Of a stretch of DNA of 29,476 nt, positions 14,207-23,398 are shown piece by piece; the first letter of the stretch is position 1; each line of letters begins with the position of its first letter. The DNA is from a virus, in IMG/VR virus record IMGVR_UViG_3300037963_000485, positions 1 to 29,476 of that record; one strand, 5' to 3'. Both the position numbers and the translations under genes were made by a program. The notes below the pieces were generated by a model. It was not told the origin of the DNA. It did not search any database and worked only from the letters and a program-made list of their open reading frames with translations.

Positions 14207-14738
14207 AGAAAAGCATGAAAAGTTTTGTCAGAACTATGTCCTGCATAGAAATGCCACACGAGCTGCTAAAGATGCAGGATATAGCGAAGTCTCTGCTCAC
14301 AATCAAGGTGGCAGGTTACTTAAACAACAAGATATAAAAGATAGAATAGATGAATTATCTTCCAGTCTCACAACTAGTATAGACGTTGTAGATGAGATAG
14401 AAAATCAATATAATGTAGCTCGTACACAAGGACAGACTACATCTGCTCTCAAGGCTTTGGAGCTTTTATCAAGAATAAGAGGAAATAATATTGATGTAGA
14501 TGAGATTACAACTGAATCTCTTGAAGAAGATATTATAAAGTGTATGGAAGTTCTTGGATTAGAAAAATGTTTAGAGTTAATTCAGAGAGCATTTCCTGAT
14601 GAACTATATGATACAGATGATATTCCTGAAGATGATGATTCTATAAGTTATGATATGCCTGTAGAACAGGAAGACCTTGAAGAAGCAGAAGAATCATTTC
14701 TTACCACTGAAGAACTTAAAGGCCCATCTGATTCCTAA
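14196..14738 (+). CDS. terS: Terminase small subunit (Terminase_2 type)
   Basis: The N-terminus reads LKEKHEKFCQNYVLHRNATRAAKDAGYS, then GGRLLKQQDIKDRIDEL. This is the DNA-binding helix-turn-helix domain of Terminase_2 small subunits, which recognise phage DNA and load it on the large terminase. Residues about 62-90 are a helical, possibly oligomerising, segment; the C-terminal third is strongly acidic (EDIIKCM to EDLEEAEES). The 180-residue length fits the family. The large subunit is not beside it and must lie outside the window. The gene is the last on this strand and overlaps the convergent holin gene by 45 bases. Confidence 0.85.
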   Translation: MLLKEKHEKFCQNYVLHRNATRAAKDAGYSEVSAHNQGGRLLKQQDIKDRIDELSSSLTTSIDVVDEIENQYNVARTQGQTTSALKALELLSRIRGNNIDVDEITTESLEEDIIKCMEVLGLEKCLELIQRAFPDELYDTDDIPEDDDSISYDMPVEQEDLEEAEESFLTTEELKGPSDS

Positions 14739-15080
14739 AGAAGCTGCGACTGCTCCCATAAAACTCCACTGATACCAATCAGGTGCTTTGTTTATGTATT
14801 CCCATCCTTTGAGAACATAATCTTGTATATTAGGGATGAAGCTCCCGATGAAAGGTAGGGTAAGGATGACAAGTACATATTCATCTTTCCATGAATATCT
14901 TGTTTGTCGTAAGGCTTCAATGTCATAGTCTTGGTCTGACTTGGCTGCCTTTTCAATCCTGTTAATTTCTGCATTTAATCTTGCCTGTTCTATCTTAGAC
15001 TTGTGTTCTGCCTTTACCTTCCTACTATCCATATAAGAAGAAGCAAGACTTGTTACTCCACTAATTATTGCACCCCACAT
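14694..15080 (-). CDS. Holin, GTA_holin_3TM-like
   Basis: I start the 128-residue protein at MWGAIISGVTSLA, one base after the endolysin stop; a longer version from 15110 would overlap the endolysin. There is a hydrophobic N-terminal segment, a charged middle (SRKVKAEHKSKIEQARLN, and EALRQTRYSWKDEY), then two further membrane segments (VLVILTLPFIGSFI and WSFMGAVAASLGI) and a basic C-terminus. This matches the three-helix holins related to gene transfer agent holins. It should open the inner membrane to release the endolysin. It is the last gene of the late operon. Confidence 0.82.
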   Translation of the reverse strand: MWGAIISGVTSLASSYMDSRKVKAEHKSKIEQARLNAEINRIEKAAKSDQDYDIEALRQTRYSWKDEYVLVILTLPFIGSFIPNIQDYVLKGWEYINKAPDWYQWSFMGAVAASLGIRWAFKFFSGKK

Positions 15081-15081
15081 A

Positions 15082-15567
15082 TTACACCCACTCTCCTGTC
15101 TCCATTGCATTGGAAAGTCGCACTGCCCTGTTACCTACTTGTTTTGCCCAACGAGAATCTAACATTTCAATTTTTGCAGAAGGAAAGTCTTTATTATCTA
15201 TAGCTTTCCACATTTTTTTAAATTTACCTAGTCGTGGCACACCCATATTGAATGCCATGTCAATAATTATTCTTTGTCTCACTTCGTCTAATTCTATCAC
15301 ACAAGGATGCTTTTCACAAACTTCCTTCTCAACTATCTTGATATCGTTCTCTGCTAAGTAGTAAGCATTCTCTTTTGTTATACCCCACTCATATACACTA
15401 GACATATCCTTTCCCATATGAGTTAACTCTAAATCAGATATACCTCTATCAACTAAGTTACGACCTATTCCTATGGTATTTATTCCCAAAGAATCTTCAT
15501 AAGGCATAAGCTCCAATCCCTCATGTTCAACAAGTTGGTCTAACAGTTCTGTTATGTTGTATTTCAT
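15082..15567 (-). CDS. Endolysin, GH24 (T4 lysozyme-like) muramidase
   Basis: The 161-residue protein carries HEGLELMPYEDSLGINTIG, giving E16, D25 and T31. Their spacing (9 and 6) equals that of the T4 lysozyme catalytic residues E11, D20 and T26. The C-terminal part has RIIIDMAFNMG and RWAKQVGNRAVRLSNAMETG, typical of the GH24 fold. It cuts the glycan strands of peptidoglycan. No signal peptide or membrane anchor is present, so export should depend on the adjacent holin. A GGTGGAAG site precedes the start, and the ATG overlaps the stop of the upstream gene (ATGA). Confidence 0.95.
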   Translation of the reverse strand: MKYNITELLDQLVEHEGLELMPYEDSLGINTIGIGRNLVDRGISDLELTHMGKDMSSVYEWGITKENAYYLAENDIKIVEKEVCEKHPCVIELDEVRQRIIIDMAFNMGVPRLGKFKKMWKAIDNKDFPSAKIEMLDSRWAKQVGNRAVRLSNAMETGEWV

Positions 15568-16568
15568 ATTCTTCCACCTTCAAATAATTCTAGTCCTTGC
15601 ATCTTTTCTACTTCTCTTCCTGTTCTCAGGTCTATAACCTTTCCATTAGGTAGTGTTAAGAATCTTTTATCTTTACTTAGAGTTGCACCTATAGGACTTG
15701 TTGTATCACTATATAGTCCACCTATAAACTCATTAATATCTGCAAGAGTTTTCATTGGCTTAGATGCAGTGCCTATACCTCTACCATAGTAGTCTAGCTC
15801 TGCTTCAGTTAATGGAGTATCCTCTTTCTTTTTTTCTTCTACAATTTTTCTTATCATCTTAGAAGGTTCTTCTCCTGAGTCTCCACTATCAGGTATTTCA
15901 GAACCTGCACCATATCCTGTATAAACTCTACCACCACTTAATCCTAACAAAGATGTTAATCCACCAAGAAATCCGGGAAGTTGAGGTGCATCATGATATA
16001 TACCTGTTACTCTACCATCTTTATTTCTTTCTAATTCAAATTCACCTTTATCAATTTGTTTTCTTATAAGGTCACCCAAAAATCCTTTTAATTGTGGGTT
16101 TGAATCAACTTCATTTTTATAAAAATCTTTTTGTGCTTGAGTAAAATCTTCTCCTATCTTTTCCTGAGGTCCAAATACATTTCCTCTTTCTGCAACCTCT
16201 ATAGATTCATCACTACTTCCACCATCATCACTACCACTATCTATTCCTGAAGCACCCATAGCTCCTTCATCTGCAGAACCTGTTTCATCTGCAGAAGGAC
16301 CACTACCACTATAGTCATCATCATCTTCAGAACCTATACCACCTGACCCTACTGCCAAACTTATAATACCACCCTCTGCTTTATTAGAACTGTGTATTTC
16401 ATTCACAAGAAGTCTACGAATAGTTCCATACTTCTTTGGATATTTCTTTTTAAACTTTGCCTGCTCTGTGCTTTTAGCATTGGCATAGTCTGTTGCTAAA
16501 GTATATAACTCATCATATAGATTGGCTACGTCTTCGCCATCTACACCATCATATATATCATCACTCAT
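15564..16568 (-). CDS. Putative virion-associated protein with acidic low-complexity region
   Basis: This 334-residue product has a helical N-terminus (residues 12-60) ending in a Lys/Arg-rich part. It then has the glycine motif EGGIISLAVGSGG (65-77) and an extreme Asp/Ser/Gly region (about 79-124). A mixed middle with LGGLTSLLGLSGG follows, and a C-terminal domain containing RFLTLPNGKVIDLRTGREV. I do not recognise a family. The glycine motif is shared with two nearby structural-type proteins, and the gene lies between the internal virion protein and the endolysin, so a virion or injection role is likely. It overlaps both neighbours by four bases. Confidence 0.65.
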   Translation of the reverse strand: MSDDIYDGVDGEDVANLYDELYTLATDYANAKSTEQAKFKKKYPKKYGTIRRLLVNEIHSSNKAEGGIISLAVGSGGIGSEDDDDYSGSGPSADETGSADEGAMGASGIDSGSDDGGSSDESIEVAERGNVFGPQEKIGEDFTQAQKDFYKNEVDSNPQLKGFLGDLIRKQIDKGEFELERNKDGRVTGIYHDAPQLPGFLGGLTSLLGLSGGRVYTGYGAGSEIPDSGDSGEEPSKMIRKIVEEKKKEDTPLTEAELDYYGRGIGTASKPMKTLADINEFIGGLYSDTTSPIGATLSKDKRFLTLPNGKVIDLRTGREVEKMQGLELFEGGRI

Positions 16569-19500
16569 TTTCTCAACCTCGTTCCTGTTAATTGTGCTTG
16601 AACCTGACCTAACGCATTTATAAGTTCAGGTGGAAACTTTTTATCTTTAAGTATTGTCATTATGTTAGGAGCATTTAATACATTATCAGGCATAAAAAAT
16701 CCTTTACCATCTTCACCATCTTGCAATGCATACAATACAGAGTCATCTACTTTTCTTCTTCCCATATTACTATTTGCTTCTATTATTTTTTCTATACCAA
16801 ATCTCTTTTTAAAAACATTATTACCTTCTTGTTTGTAGTACTTAATATTTTTAATTAGGTTTAATCTGTCAGAAAACTGTCTCATTAGTTTCTTCTTTTC
16901 TATTTGAGAATCTATATACATCTCTACTATATTGTCAACATCTTCCTGAGTATATACTTTAGAATCATATCTTTTTAAATCACTTATAAATTTTTTAATA
17001 GGTTGATTTAATTTTTGATTCTCATTGTATATAAAATAACCTACTGATTTTGAAACATTCATATTAGAATTTCTAATACCTGTGCCAAAATGTTGAAGCT
17101 CATCTTCCCATTTTATAGGATAGCCACTATCATTAGAAGCTATAGGCAGTCCATCATACTTTGCTTTTTCTTCTGCTTCATAAGCTTTGTAAACTCTCCA
17201 TGCACTTTTAGCAGTTCCCGGAACAAATACTTTTCCTATTCCTTGCAATGCTTCAAAATTAGAAATCTCTCTACCATTTGCATCACGACCTCTATACATA
17301 TTAAGTAATGCACCAAATAAAAACTTTTCTGATGTAAATGGACTATATATTTCTCTTGTTGCATTTATAAATTTATCTTCTAATTCAGTTTCAGTAACCT
17401 CTCCACCTGCAAATATTGTTCCTAGTATTCCTTTTACTATATTCTTTGTATATTGATTTGCATCTAAAGAACCTGAGTCTACAAATGAAGTAAACACTTC
17501 TCCATTCTGTCCTTCGTATATAGGAGATGTAAAAGCTTTGGATGTATTTTTTTGCCAATCAGAAACTAACTGATTAATACCTTTTTGACTTTCTTTAGTT
17601 ACTCCCATTCCTGTATATTCATCTTCATTATTTCTGTTAAAAGCATAGTCAATACCTACAGTCGTTGCGGCAGCACCTGATAATCTTCTTAATCCTATTA
17701 ATCTTAATTGGTTATTACCTTGTTTATTAAATATATCTCTTAATGCATATTTTAAAATATTAAAATTACTTCTTAATATTTCTGCAGGGAATGTTGCATA
17801 TGTTCCAAAGAAAGGCAACTGTGCTAATTTTCTTACTGCAGGTATTGCAGTCGTATATGAAGGCATTGTATTTCTTACAATCTCTGCAGCATAATCAAAT
17901 GCTTCATCATCAGTTAAATTAAGTGCCTTCTTATAAGATTTCATTTCTGCTTGTAGTGCAGTTAACTTACCAAAGTCATCAGTCAAACCATACGCTTCAG
18001 AAGGAAATCTCCCTGCTTTTTTTATAACTCTTTTAATTCCTGACTGTGCTAAATTTTCATCAAGCACATCAAGATTTTTTCTTACTATTTCTGCATTAAC
18101 ACTAGAATCAACAACACCCTTTTCTTTTGCCTTTGCAAAAAACTTTAATGCTTCAGGGTCTTTCTTTAAGAATGCTTTTTGATATATAGTCTTTGCTGCT
18201 TTTGCAAACTCTTTACCTCTAAATATATGTCCATTAGTTGCAAGCGTTTGAAACATACCAATCATATTTACTATATGTGCAGTATGGTCAAATACAGTTT
18301 CTGCTGCTTGAGTAACACCTGCACTTCTTTGTACTATTCTTTTAAAAACATTTGCAAACCCACTTCCAATAGGCATATTAGTATCAAATACATCAATACC
18401 TTTATCAATCATTTTGCCAAACATATCTGTTGTCATATACTTATTTAGTCCAAAAGCTTTTCCATCCCCACCTAAAGCTCCCATTTCTTTTGCAACAATA
18501 TCTCCAATATTTTTATTTAAACCTATTTGGTCTTCTTTTAATATTTTAGTAGTTGCAGTAGGAAGAAACTCAAACAATCCACCTAGCTTTATTTCTTGTC
18601 CTAAGTTTTCATCTGCAAACTTTTTTATATCTTTAAAATATTGTGCTTTAGCTATACCCTTATTTAAGTTACGCATAGTTTCTATATAGTTTCTATAAGG
18701 GTCTTTTACTTCTCCTAAAAAATTAATTAGTCTATCATCTAATTTTTTTCTTTGCTTAAATATTTTTATAGGTTTACCACCTGAACTAAATCCCATTATA
18801 CCTGCAAGTGTATCAGCTTGACCTGTCTCACCTTTAGTTACACCACTAATAAATTTATCTAATACACCATCAATCTGACCACCTGTTAGACTAGGATTAA
18901 TTTCTTTCAGATAATCTCTCATGTCATTTATTCTATCTATAGTATCTGCATCATTCAAATCACCTCGTAATCCTTTTTGTAATTTTTTTGCCCAAGCAGG
19001 ATTAGTATAAAATTCATAACTCTTAGTTATATATGAGTTTAAATTTTTATCTATGGCAATTCCTAATTTATTTTTATCAGATAAATTTAGAATATTTTTT
19101 AAGTTAGTGCTTTGAATATCTATATTATTTCTAAGTCTTCTTGTAAGATTTGTAAGCTCATCAGATAATTGACCTAACGCATCCTGACCTTGTAAAACTC
19201 TATTAACATCATTTCTTAATGCTTCTTTACCTGCACTATCTAAATTCTTTGTTTCTTTTTTAATTACTTGTTCTAAATCTTTTGCACCCTGTTTAACTAG
19301 TAACTCTTTTCCTTCTGCATATTTATTCTTTTTTATATATGCTTTAAATATTTGGTCAGGCATAGCTGCCTTTGACCTAAATACTCTACCAAGTTTAGTA
19401 TTAATCTTTGCAACTGCAGAAGACATCTTACCTCTTTGTAAAAATTGACCCGGAGACTGTTGAACAACTTCTACATTACTTGCTACATTATTAGATGTAT

Positions 19501-20188
19501 TTGTAACAGGTGTGTTAATCTTATCCTTTTTAAGTGCTTTTACCTTACCTATTGCTTTTGCACCACCATGTTTTAAAATACCAAAAGCAAGAGCTAAAGG
19601 TATACCAAGTGTAACTGAAATACCTGTACTGTCTATAATCTGCTTTAATAATCTTTCTGCTACAGCATCATCAGGATTTATATCTAGTTTAGTTACTAAT
19701 TCATCAACTTCTTTACTTTTACCTTTTAGACCAAACAAGTCCATCATTTCTTTTAAGTATTGTTCATCTTCATCTTTAGCTATAACATCTGCAACAACAC
19801 CTGCAGTACCATATTTAGATGCCTTAACAAATTTATTTGCAGTCTTACCTGCTTTTAAAATTTTAGCTCCTGCTCCAAAAGGAACTAAGAATGAACCTAT
19901 ATCTTTTCCTATGTCTTCTGTAATAGATAAATCTTTTTCTTCAGGAAAAAAAGTTTTACTTAAAAAATCTGTAGTGGCTTCTCCCACTTTAGTCTTATCT
20001 AAGTTATCATCAATAAAATTTATAGCATCAGATAATTTACCTTCTATAATATTTGTTCTTTTCTTACCATAGATAAGCTCTAAGGCATCACTACCTAACT
20101 CTGCTATATCCTTTCCTGCTTCTCCAATAGCTGCAGGTATAACTCTTAAAGGATTAAATGCAAATGATTCTGACCTATCTTCTGCCAT
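16565..20188 (-). CDS. Large internal virion / DNA ejection protein, 1207 aa
   Basis: This is the largest gene of the window. The product is mostly helical and Lys-rich, with an N-terminal hydrophobic stretch near residues 97-110, a probable membrane-crossing or buried helix at about 186-206 (GISVTLGIPLALAFGIL), and long charged helices through the middle. No lysozyme or transglycosylase motif could be found. Size, composition and place between tail genes and lysis genes match the large internal proteins of T7-type phages (gp15/gp16), which are ejected with the DNA to form a channel. The sequence itself does not give the family, so the role is inferred from context. Confidence 0.7.
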   Translation of the reverse strand: MAEDRSESFAFNPLRVIPAAIGEAGKDIAELGSDALELIYGKKRTNIIEGKLSDAINFIDDNLDKTKVGEATTDFLSKTFFPEEKDLSITEDIGKDIGSFLVPFGAGAKILKAGKTANKFVKASKYGTAGVVADVIAKDEDEQYLKEMMDLFGLKGKSKEVDELVTKLDINPDDAVAERLLKQIIDSTGISVTLGIPLALAFGILKHGGAKAIGKVKALKKDKINTPVTNTSNNVASNVEVVQQSPGQFLQRGKMSSAVAKINTKLGRVFRSKAAMPDQIFKAYIKKNKYAEGKELLVKQGAKDLEQVIKKETKNLDSAGKEALRNDVNRVLQGQDALGQLSDELTNLTRRLRNNIDIQSTNLKNILNLSDKNKLGIAIDKNLNSYITKSYEFYTNPAWAKKLQKGLRGDLNDADTIDRINDMRDYLKEINPSLTGGQIDGVLDKFISGVTKGETGQADTLAGIMGFSSGGKPIKIFKQRKKLDDRLINFLGEVKDPYRNYIETMRNLNKGIAKAQYFKDIKKFADENLGQEIKLGGLFEFLPTATTKILKEDQIGLNKNIGDIVAKEMGALGGDGKAFGLNKYMTTDMFGKMIDKGIDVFDTNMPIGSGFANVFKRIVQRSAGVTQAAETVFDHTAHIVNMIGMFQTLATNGHIFRGKEFAKAAKTIYQKAFLKKDPEALKFFAKAKEKGVVDSSVNAEIVRKNLDVLDENLAQSGIKRVIKKAGRFPSEAYGLTDDFGKLTALQAEMKSYKKALNLTDDEAFDYAAEIVRNTMPSYTTAIPAVRKLAQLPFFGTYATFPAEILRSNFNILKYALRDIFNKQGNNQLRLIGLRRLSGAAATTVGIDYAFNRNNEDEYTGMGVTKESQKGINQLVSDWQKNTSKAFTSPIYEGQNGEVFTSFVDSGSLDANQYTKNIVKGILGTIFAGGEVTETELEDKFINATREIYSPFTSEKFLFGALLNMYRGRDANGREISNFEALQGIGKVFVPGTAKSAWRVYKAYEAEEKAKYDGLPIASNDSGYPIKWEDELQHFGTGIRNSNMNVSKSVGYFIYNENQKLNQPIKKFISDLKRYDSKVYTQEDVDNIVEMYIDSQIEKKKLMRQFSDRLNLIKNIKYYKQEGNNVFKKRFGIEKIIEANSNMGRRKVDDSVLYALQDGEDGKGFFMPDNVLNAPNIMTILKDKKFPPELINALGQVQAQLTGTRLRK

Positions 20189-20195
20189 TTAATTA

Positions 20196-21839
20196 TTATC
20201 CCTCTTTAAATTTTTTTATTTTATTTTGAATGTTTTCATTTTTTAGAATTGTATTATTTTTATCACCACCTCCTGTTGATGTTCCTACAGTTGATAATAA
20301 TTGTGCAACTCCAGTAAATCCTTTTGATTTATATATATTAACTGCTTCTAATAATTTTTTATTAACATCAACTTGGTCTTTTGCTAATAAAGCTTTACCA
20401 CCTATACCTCTTAAATTACCATCAGGTCCTACAGTATAACCAAAAGATTTGTAAACCATATCTACAATTCTTCCCATATCTGTAGAATCTACATCATTTG
20501 ATAATTCTTTAATAGCTTTTAAATAATCTTTACTTAGCTCTGCCATTGCTTGTTGAGTTTTAATCTCGCCTTCTATGCCTTCTGCTTCTGCCTGTGCTTT
20601 AACTAATTCAGGGTCTTGAAGATTAGCTTCATCAACTGCCTTTATACCACCTGCCAAAGAACCTGCTAATGACTGAGGTTTTGTAGGGTCAAAACTACCT
20701 GCTACACCTTGAGCAAATGTACCAAGCCTACCCATAAAAGTATCTTGCTCTGCTGCCTTTTTAGCTTTAGCTTCTGCAATCTTAGTTCTTAATTCTTGTA
20801 ATCTTGATAAACTATCAGACATTGTTCCTAAGTTTATAGAACCTAATAAGTTAGCAGTTAAATTAGATTTTAATCCTGTCATACCTTTTGAGCCTACAGT
20901 TTCATTACCTGTACCTTCTTGGTAGTTTGCAGTCAAACCTGATAAACCACCACTAGACCTAAAAGCAATATGACCACCATCCTTAAAACCAAATGAAGGA
21001 AATAAAGATTTACCTGCACCTATAACACCCATAAGATTTTGAAAGCTACTAGGCTTAGAAAATCCTGAAGTAGTTTGATAAGCTTGATAAGGATAACCAT
21101 ACAGTGTAGATTGATATTGACCAAGTACATCATAAGGATATTGTTGCTTTTGTAAAAAGTTTTGATAAGCTAAGTCAAGTCCTTGTTGAGTCATATCTCT
21201 TTGAGCTTCACCTACACCTGATAATGCAGTAAGTTCTTTAAGTGCCTGTTGAGGAGCTTGCTGACCTAGTGCTGCTAATGCACTTCCTGCCTGTCTTTCT
21301 CTACCCTTCTGAGCTTCAAATGCTCTTCTTGCATCCTGAAAAGCTGACTGAGAACCCAAAGTTTGTATATCAGAAAGTCTCTGACCTAAATCCTGAACAC
21401 CTTCTGCTTCTACAATTGCTCTTGCAGTTCCTCTTCTACCACCACCTAATGCACTCTTTAACCCTATGTCTTGCAAAGTTGTATCAAAGTCTTCTCTTGC
21501 TTTTCTTTTTGCAACATCAGTAACTGCCTGCTGATATGGACTCATATATTCCTGTGCAGTTTCTGCAGTAAATTTATCTGCAACACCTTTGGCTAAATCA
21601 GTTGCAGGGTCAAAATATTTTTTACCTTCACCAACTAAACTTGCAATACCTGTCATGGCTGCTTGCTCTTCAGGAGTAAAGTCTGCTATCCTATCACCTT
21701 CATAATCTTGAAAGCCTAGTTGTTTTTTAGCTTCATATATTTTTTTAGCTTCAGCTAATAAGTCGGCTAAACCTGACTTAAAATCTGCAGGTGTATTATA
21801 TACACTCTCTCTATTTACATCTGAATCAAAAAATCCCAT
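20196..21839 (-). CDS. Injection/virion structural protein, 547 aa
   Basis: The N-terminal half has the pattern YMSPYQQAVTDVAKRKAREDF, GLKSALGGGRRGTAR, then LAYQNFLQKQQYPYDVLGQY. I recognise this from putative tail or injection proteins of many marine and soil short-tailed phages. This part (about 40-250) is helical and Ala/Gln-rich. FKDGGHIAFRSSGG (285-298) follows, then a region with LRTKIAEAKAKKAAE (coiled coil) and a helical C-terminus ending KNENIQNKIKKFKEG. No enzyme motif is seen. It is probably a minor virion protein ejected with or guarding the genome. It touches the next gene at a single base (TAATG). Confidence 0.72.
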   Translation of the reverse strand: MGFFDSDVNRESVYNTPADFKSGLADLLAEAKKIYEAKKQLGFQDYEGDRIADFTPEEQAAMTGIASLVGEGKKYFDPATDLAKGVADKFTAETAQEYMSPYQQAVTDVAKRKAREDFDTTLQDIGLKSALGGGRRGTARAIVEAEGVQDLGQRLSDIQTLGSQSAFQDARRAFEAQKGRERQAGSALAALGQQAPQQALKELTALSGVGEAQRDMTQQGLDLAYQNFLQKQQYPYDVLGQYQSTLYGYPYQAYQTTSGFSKPSSFQNLMGVIGAGKSLFPSFGFKDGGHIAFRSSGGLSGLTANYQEGTGNETVGSKGMTGLKSNLTANLLGSINLGTMSDSLSRLQELRTKIAEAKAKKAAEQDTFMGRLGTFAQGVAGSFDPTKPQSLAGSLAGGIKAVDEANLQDPELVKAQAEAEGIEGEIKTQQAMAELSKDYLKAIKELSNDVDSTDMGRIVDMVYKSFGYTVGPDGNLRGIGGKALLAKDQVDVNKKLLEAVNIYKSKGFTGVAQLLSTVGTSTGGGDKNNTILKNENIQNKIKKFKEG

Positions 21840-22915
21840 TACACCATATCCTTTAGTTCTTTTGTTGCATTAATTGGTTTCTGTTGCTCTGTTGTACCAA
21901 ATGCTTTCATTCTCATTTCTTTTGTAAAAGCATCTAATTTCTTTGCACCTGCATCAGATGACCCATTGCCTAGCATTGCAACAAGGTCTGCAGGCATTAC
22001 ATATTCGTCTGCACTTAATTTTGCACCCTTAATTACAGGGTCTCCATCTACTTTAAAACCTATGTCATCAGACATACCATCACCTCTGTCATCATACACC
22101 TGACCCTCAAAGTAATCTTTAGGTCTCATACCACCTGCTAGTTGTGCCACACCACCCTCATATTGTGACTTGCCTGACATTAATCTATCTAAAGCTTTTT
22201 TAAATACGTCTGCTGAATCTTTCATATTTTGTCTTATTTCTAGTATTCTACCGGGGTCTTGACTTCCTAAAGGTTTAGTTTGTTGATAAGGTTGTACTCC
22301 TATAGGAAACCTATCAACTGCAGGACCAATTACATTAGGTCTAGGAAAAGGCATTGGTCTTGGTTGTTGTCCACCTATACCATCACCATTAAATTTTATA
22401 CCAAATCTTTCTTCTGCCATTCCTTCTACTTCATCTAAGAATGGTTCAATGTTTCCACCACTTTCTTCTCTTGCTTTGTTCATTAACTGTCTTTGAATAT
22501 GTTGACCAAAACTAGCCAAACCACCTGAACGTAAGTTAGTCATTGCACCCTGTTGAGGTTGTGGCATAGGTCTTTGTATAGGTATTGGTTGTTGCTGCGG
22601 TGCAGGCATTTCTTTTTCTATCTCTTTCATAGTTAAAGTTTTTAATTTTTCTTTACCATAATCCATTAAATCTTTCATTGCATCTTTAGCACTTGGCATT
22701 TCCATAAGAGAAGCAAGTCCTGAAATCTCATCTTCTAAACTAAATGCTTCAGGTAAACCTGTTACAGGATTACTTGTCATCTTACCCATTCTTTCCATCA
22801 TATCAATTTCAGGCTTAGACATATGAACTAATTCAGTATCACCTTGTCTTCCTCTCATTGCAAGAAGATTTGCAAGACCACTTACAGGTGCATTTCTATT
22901 TGTCAAGTATGCCAT
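21839..22915 (-). CDS. Virion structural protein with GDGMSDDI/AKLSADEYV motif, 358 aa
   Basis: A typical N-terminal element GRQGDTELVHMSKPEID is followed by a helical part, a Pro/Gln-rich linker (about 104-122), SGGLASFG (130-137), a second Pro-rich part, and EGGVAQLAGGM (253-263). The C-terminal RGDGMSDDIGFKVDG and AKLSADEYVMPADLVAMLGNGSSDAGAKKL is a block found in structural proteins of many tailed phages. Its function there is not settled. The AGGGAG site (complement at 22921-22926) fixes the start. It overlaps the next gene upstream by 20 bases. The repeated glycine motifs link it to its two downstream neighbours. Confidence 0.75.
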   Translation of the reverse strand: MAYLTNRNAPVSGLANLLAMRGRQGDTELVHMSKPEIDMMERMGKMTSNPVTGLPEAFSLEDEISGLASLMEMPSAKDAMKDLMDYGKEKLKTLTMKEIEKEMPAPQQQPIPIQRPMPQPQQGAMTNLRSGGLASFGQHIQRQLMNKAREESGGNIEPFLDEVEGMAEERFGIKFNGDGIGGQQPRPMPFPRPNVIGPAVDRFPIGVQPYQQTKPLGSQDPGRILEIRQNMKDSADVFKKALDRLMSGKSQYEGGVAQLAGGMRPKDYFEGQVYDDRGDGMSDDIGFKVDGDPVIKGAKLSADEYVMPADLVAMLGNGSSDAGAKKLDAFTKEMRMKAFGTTEQQKPINATKELKDMV

Positions 22916-23135
22916 TTGTTCTCCCTATCCTATTAGGCATAGCATAATAAGATTGTTCTTTCGTCATATTTGCTTGAAAGTTACTGATTTTATTATTACT
23001 CTTATTATACAACATTCCTGTGTTTAATGCCATACCCTGTATTGTTTTTGTACCAAAATAGTCATTTGTTTGTGTAATACCTTTATTTATATTATCTATA
23101 AATGTACTGTCTGCTATAAACTTAAAATAATTCAT
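22896..23135 (-). CDS. Small virion-associated hypothetical protein, 79 aa
   Basis: I use the ATG at 23135, which shares one base with the stop of the upstream gene (TGATG); an ATG six codons earlier is also in frame. The product MNYFKFIADSTFIDNINKGI is aromatic at the start, then polar and Asn-rich (TGMLYNKSNNKISNFQAN), ending RIGRTNGILDK. It has no clear membrane helix or known motif. Its position between tail-hub and injection-type proteins suggests a small structural part or assembly factor. Overlaps on both sides support coupled translation. Confidence 0.65.
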   Translation of the reverse strand: MNYFKFIADSTFIDNINKGITQTNDYFGTKTIQGMALNTGMLYNKSNNKISNFQANMTKEQSYYAMPNRIGRTNGILDK

Positions 23136-23398
23136 CAATGAAAATCCACCCATGCACTACCTGTATAACCTTTAAACTTGCTTTCTCCTAAAGAAAAAGC
23201 TACGTCACCTTCTTGAGGATTACCTAAGTCAGTAACAGTTGTTACCTGTATTACCTTAAAAGAAGGTCTTGAGTTTTCTAAGTCATCTCTTATCTGAAGA
23301 GAAGCAGTTAGTCTATTACCCCAACCTGCAATCTCATTATACATTTCTTTAATGTCTTGTATATTTCTATACGTACTAAACTGAGGATAGGTAGCCAT
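23135..23398 (-). CDS. Small tail-associated protein, 87 aa
   Basis: The first half is a helix (RNIQDIKEMYNEIAGWGNRL) and the second half is beta: GNPQEGDVAFSLGESKFKGYTGSAWVDFH. The end pattern, a short EGD strand followed by KGYTGSAWVDF, is common in phage fibre- and tail-associated proteins where it forms a small beta domain displayed on the virion. I recognise the pattern rather than a named family. The start overlaps the stop of the tail-hub gene by one base (TAATG), suggesting fixed stoichiometry with it. Confidence 0.7.
   Translation of the reverse strand: MATYPQFSTYRNIQDIKEMYNEIAGWGNRLTASLQIRDDLENSRPSFKVIQVTTVTDLGNPQEGDVAFSLGESKFKGYTGSAWVDFH

Noticed and set aside
19512-20072. 186-aa open frame on the + strand opposite the internal virion protein
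   Set aside because: No ribosome binding site, lies entirely within the opposite-strand gene, and its composition mirrors that gene.
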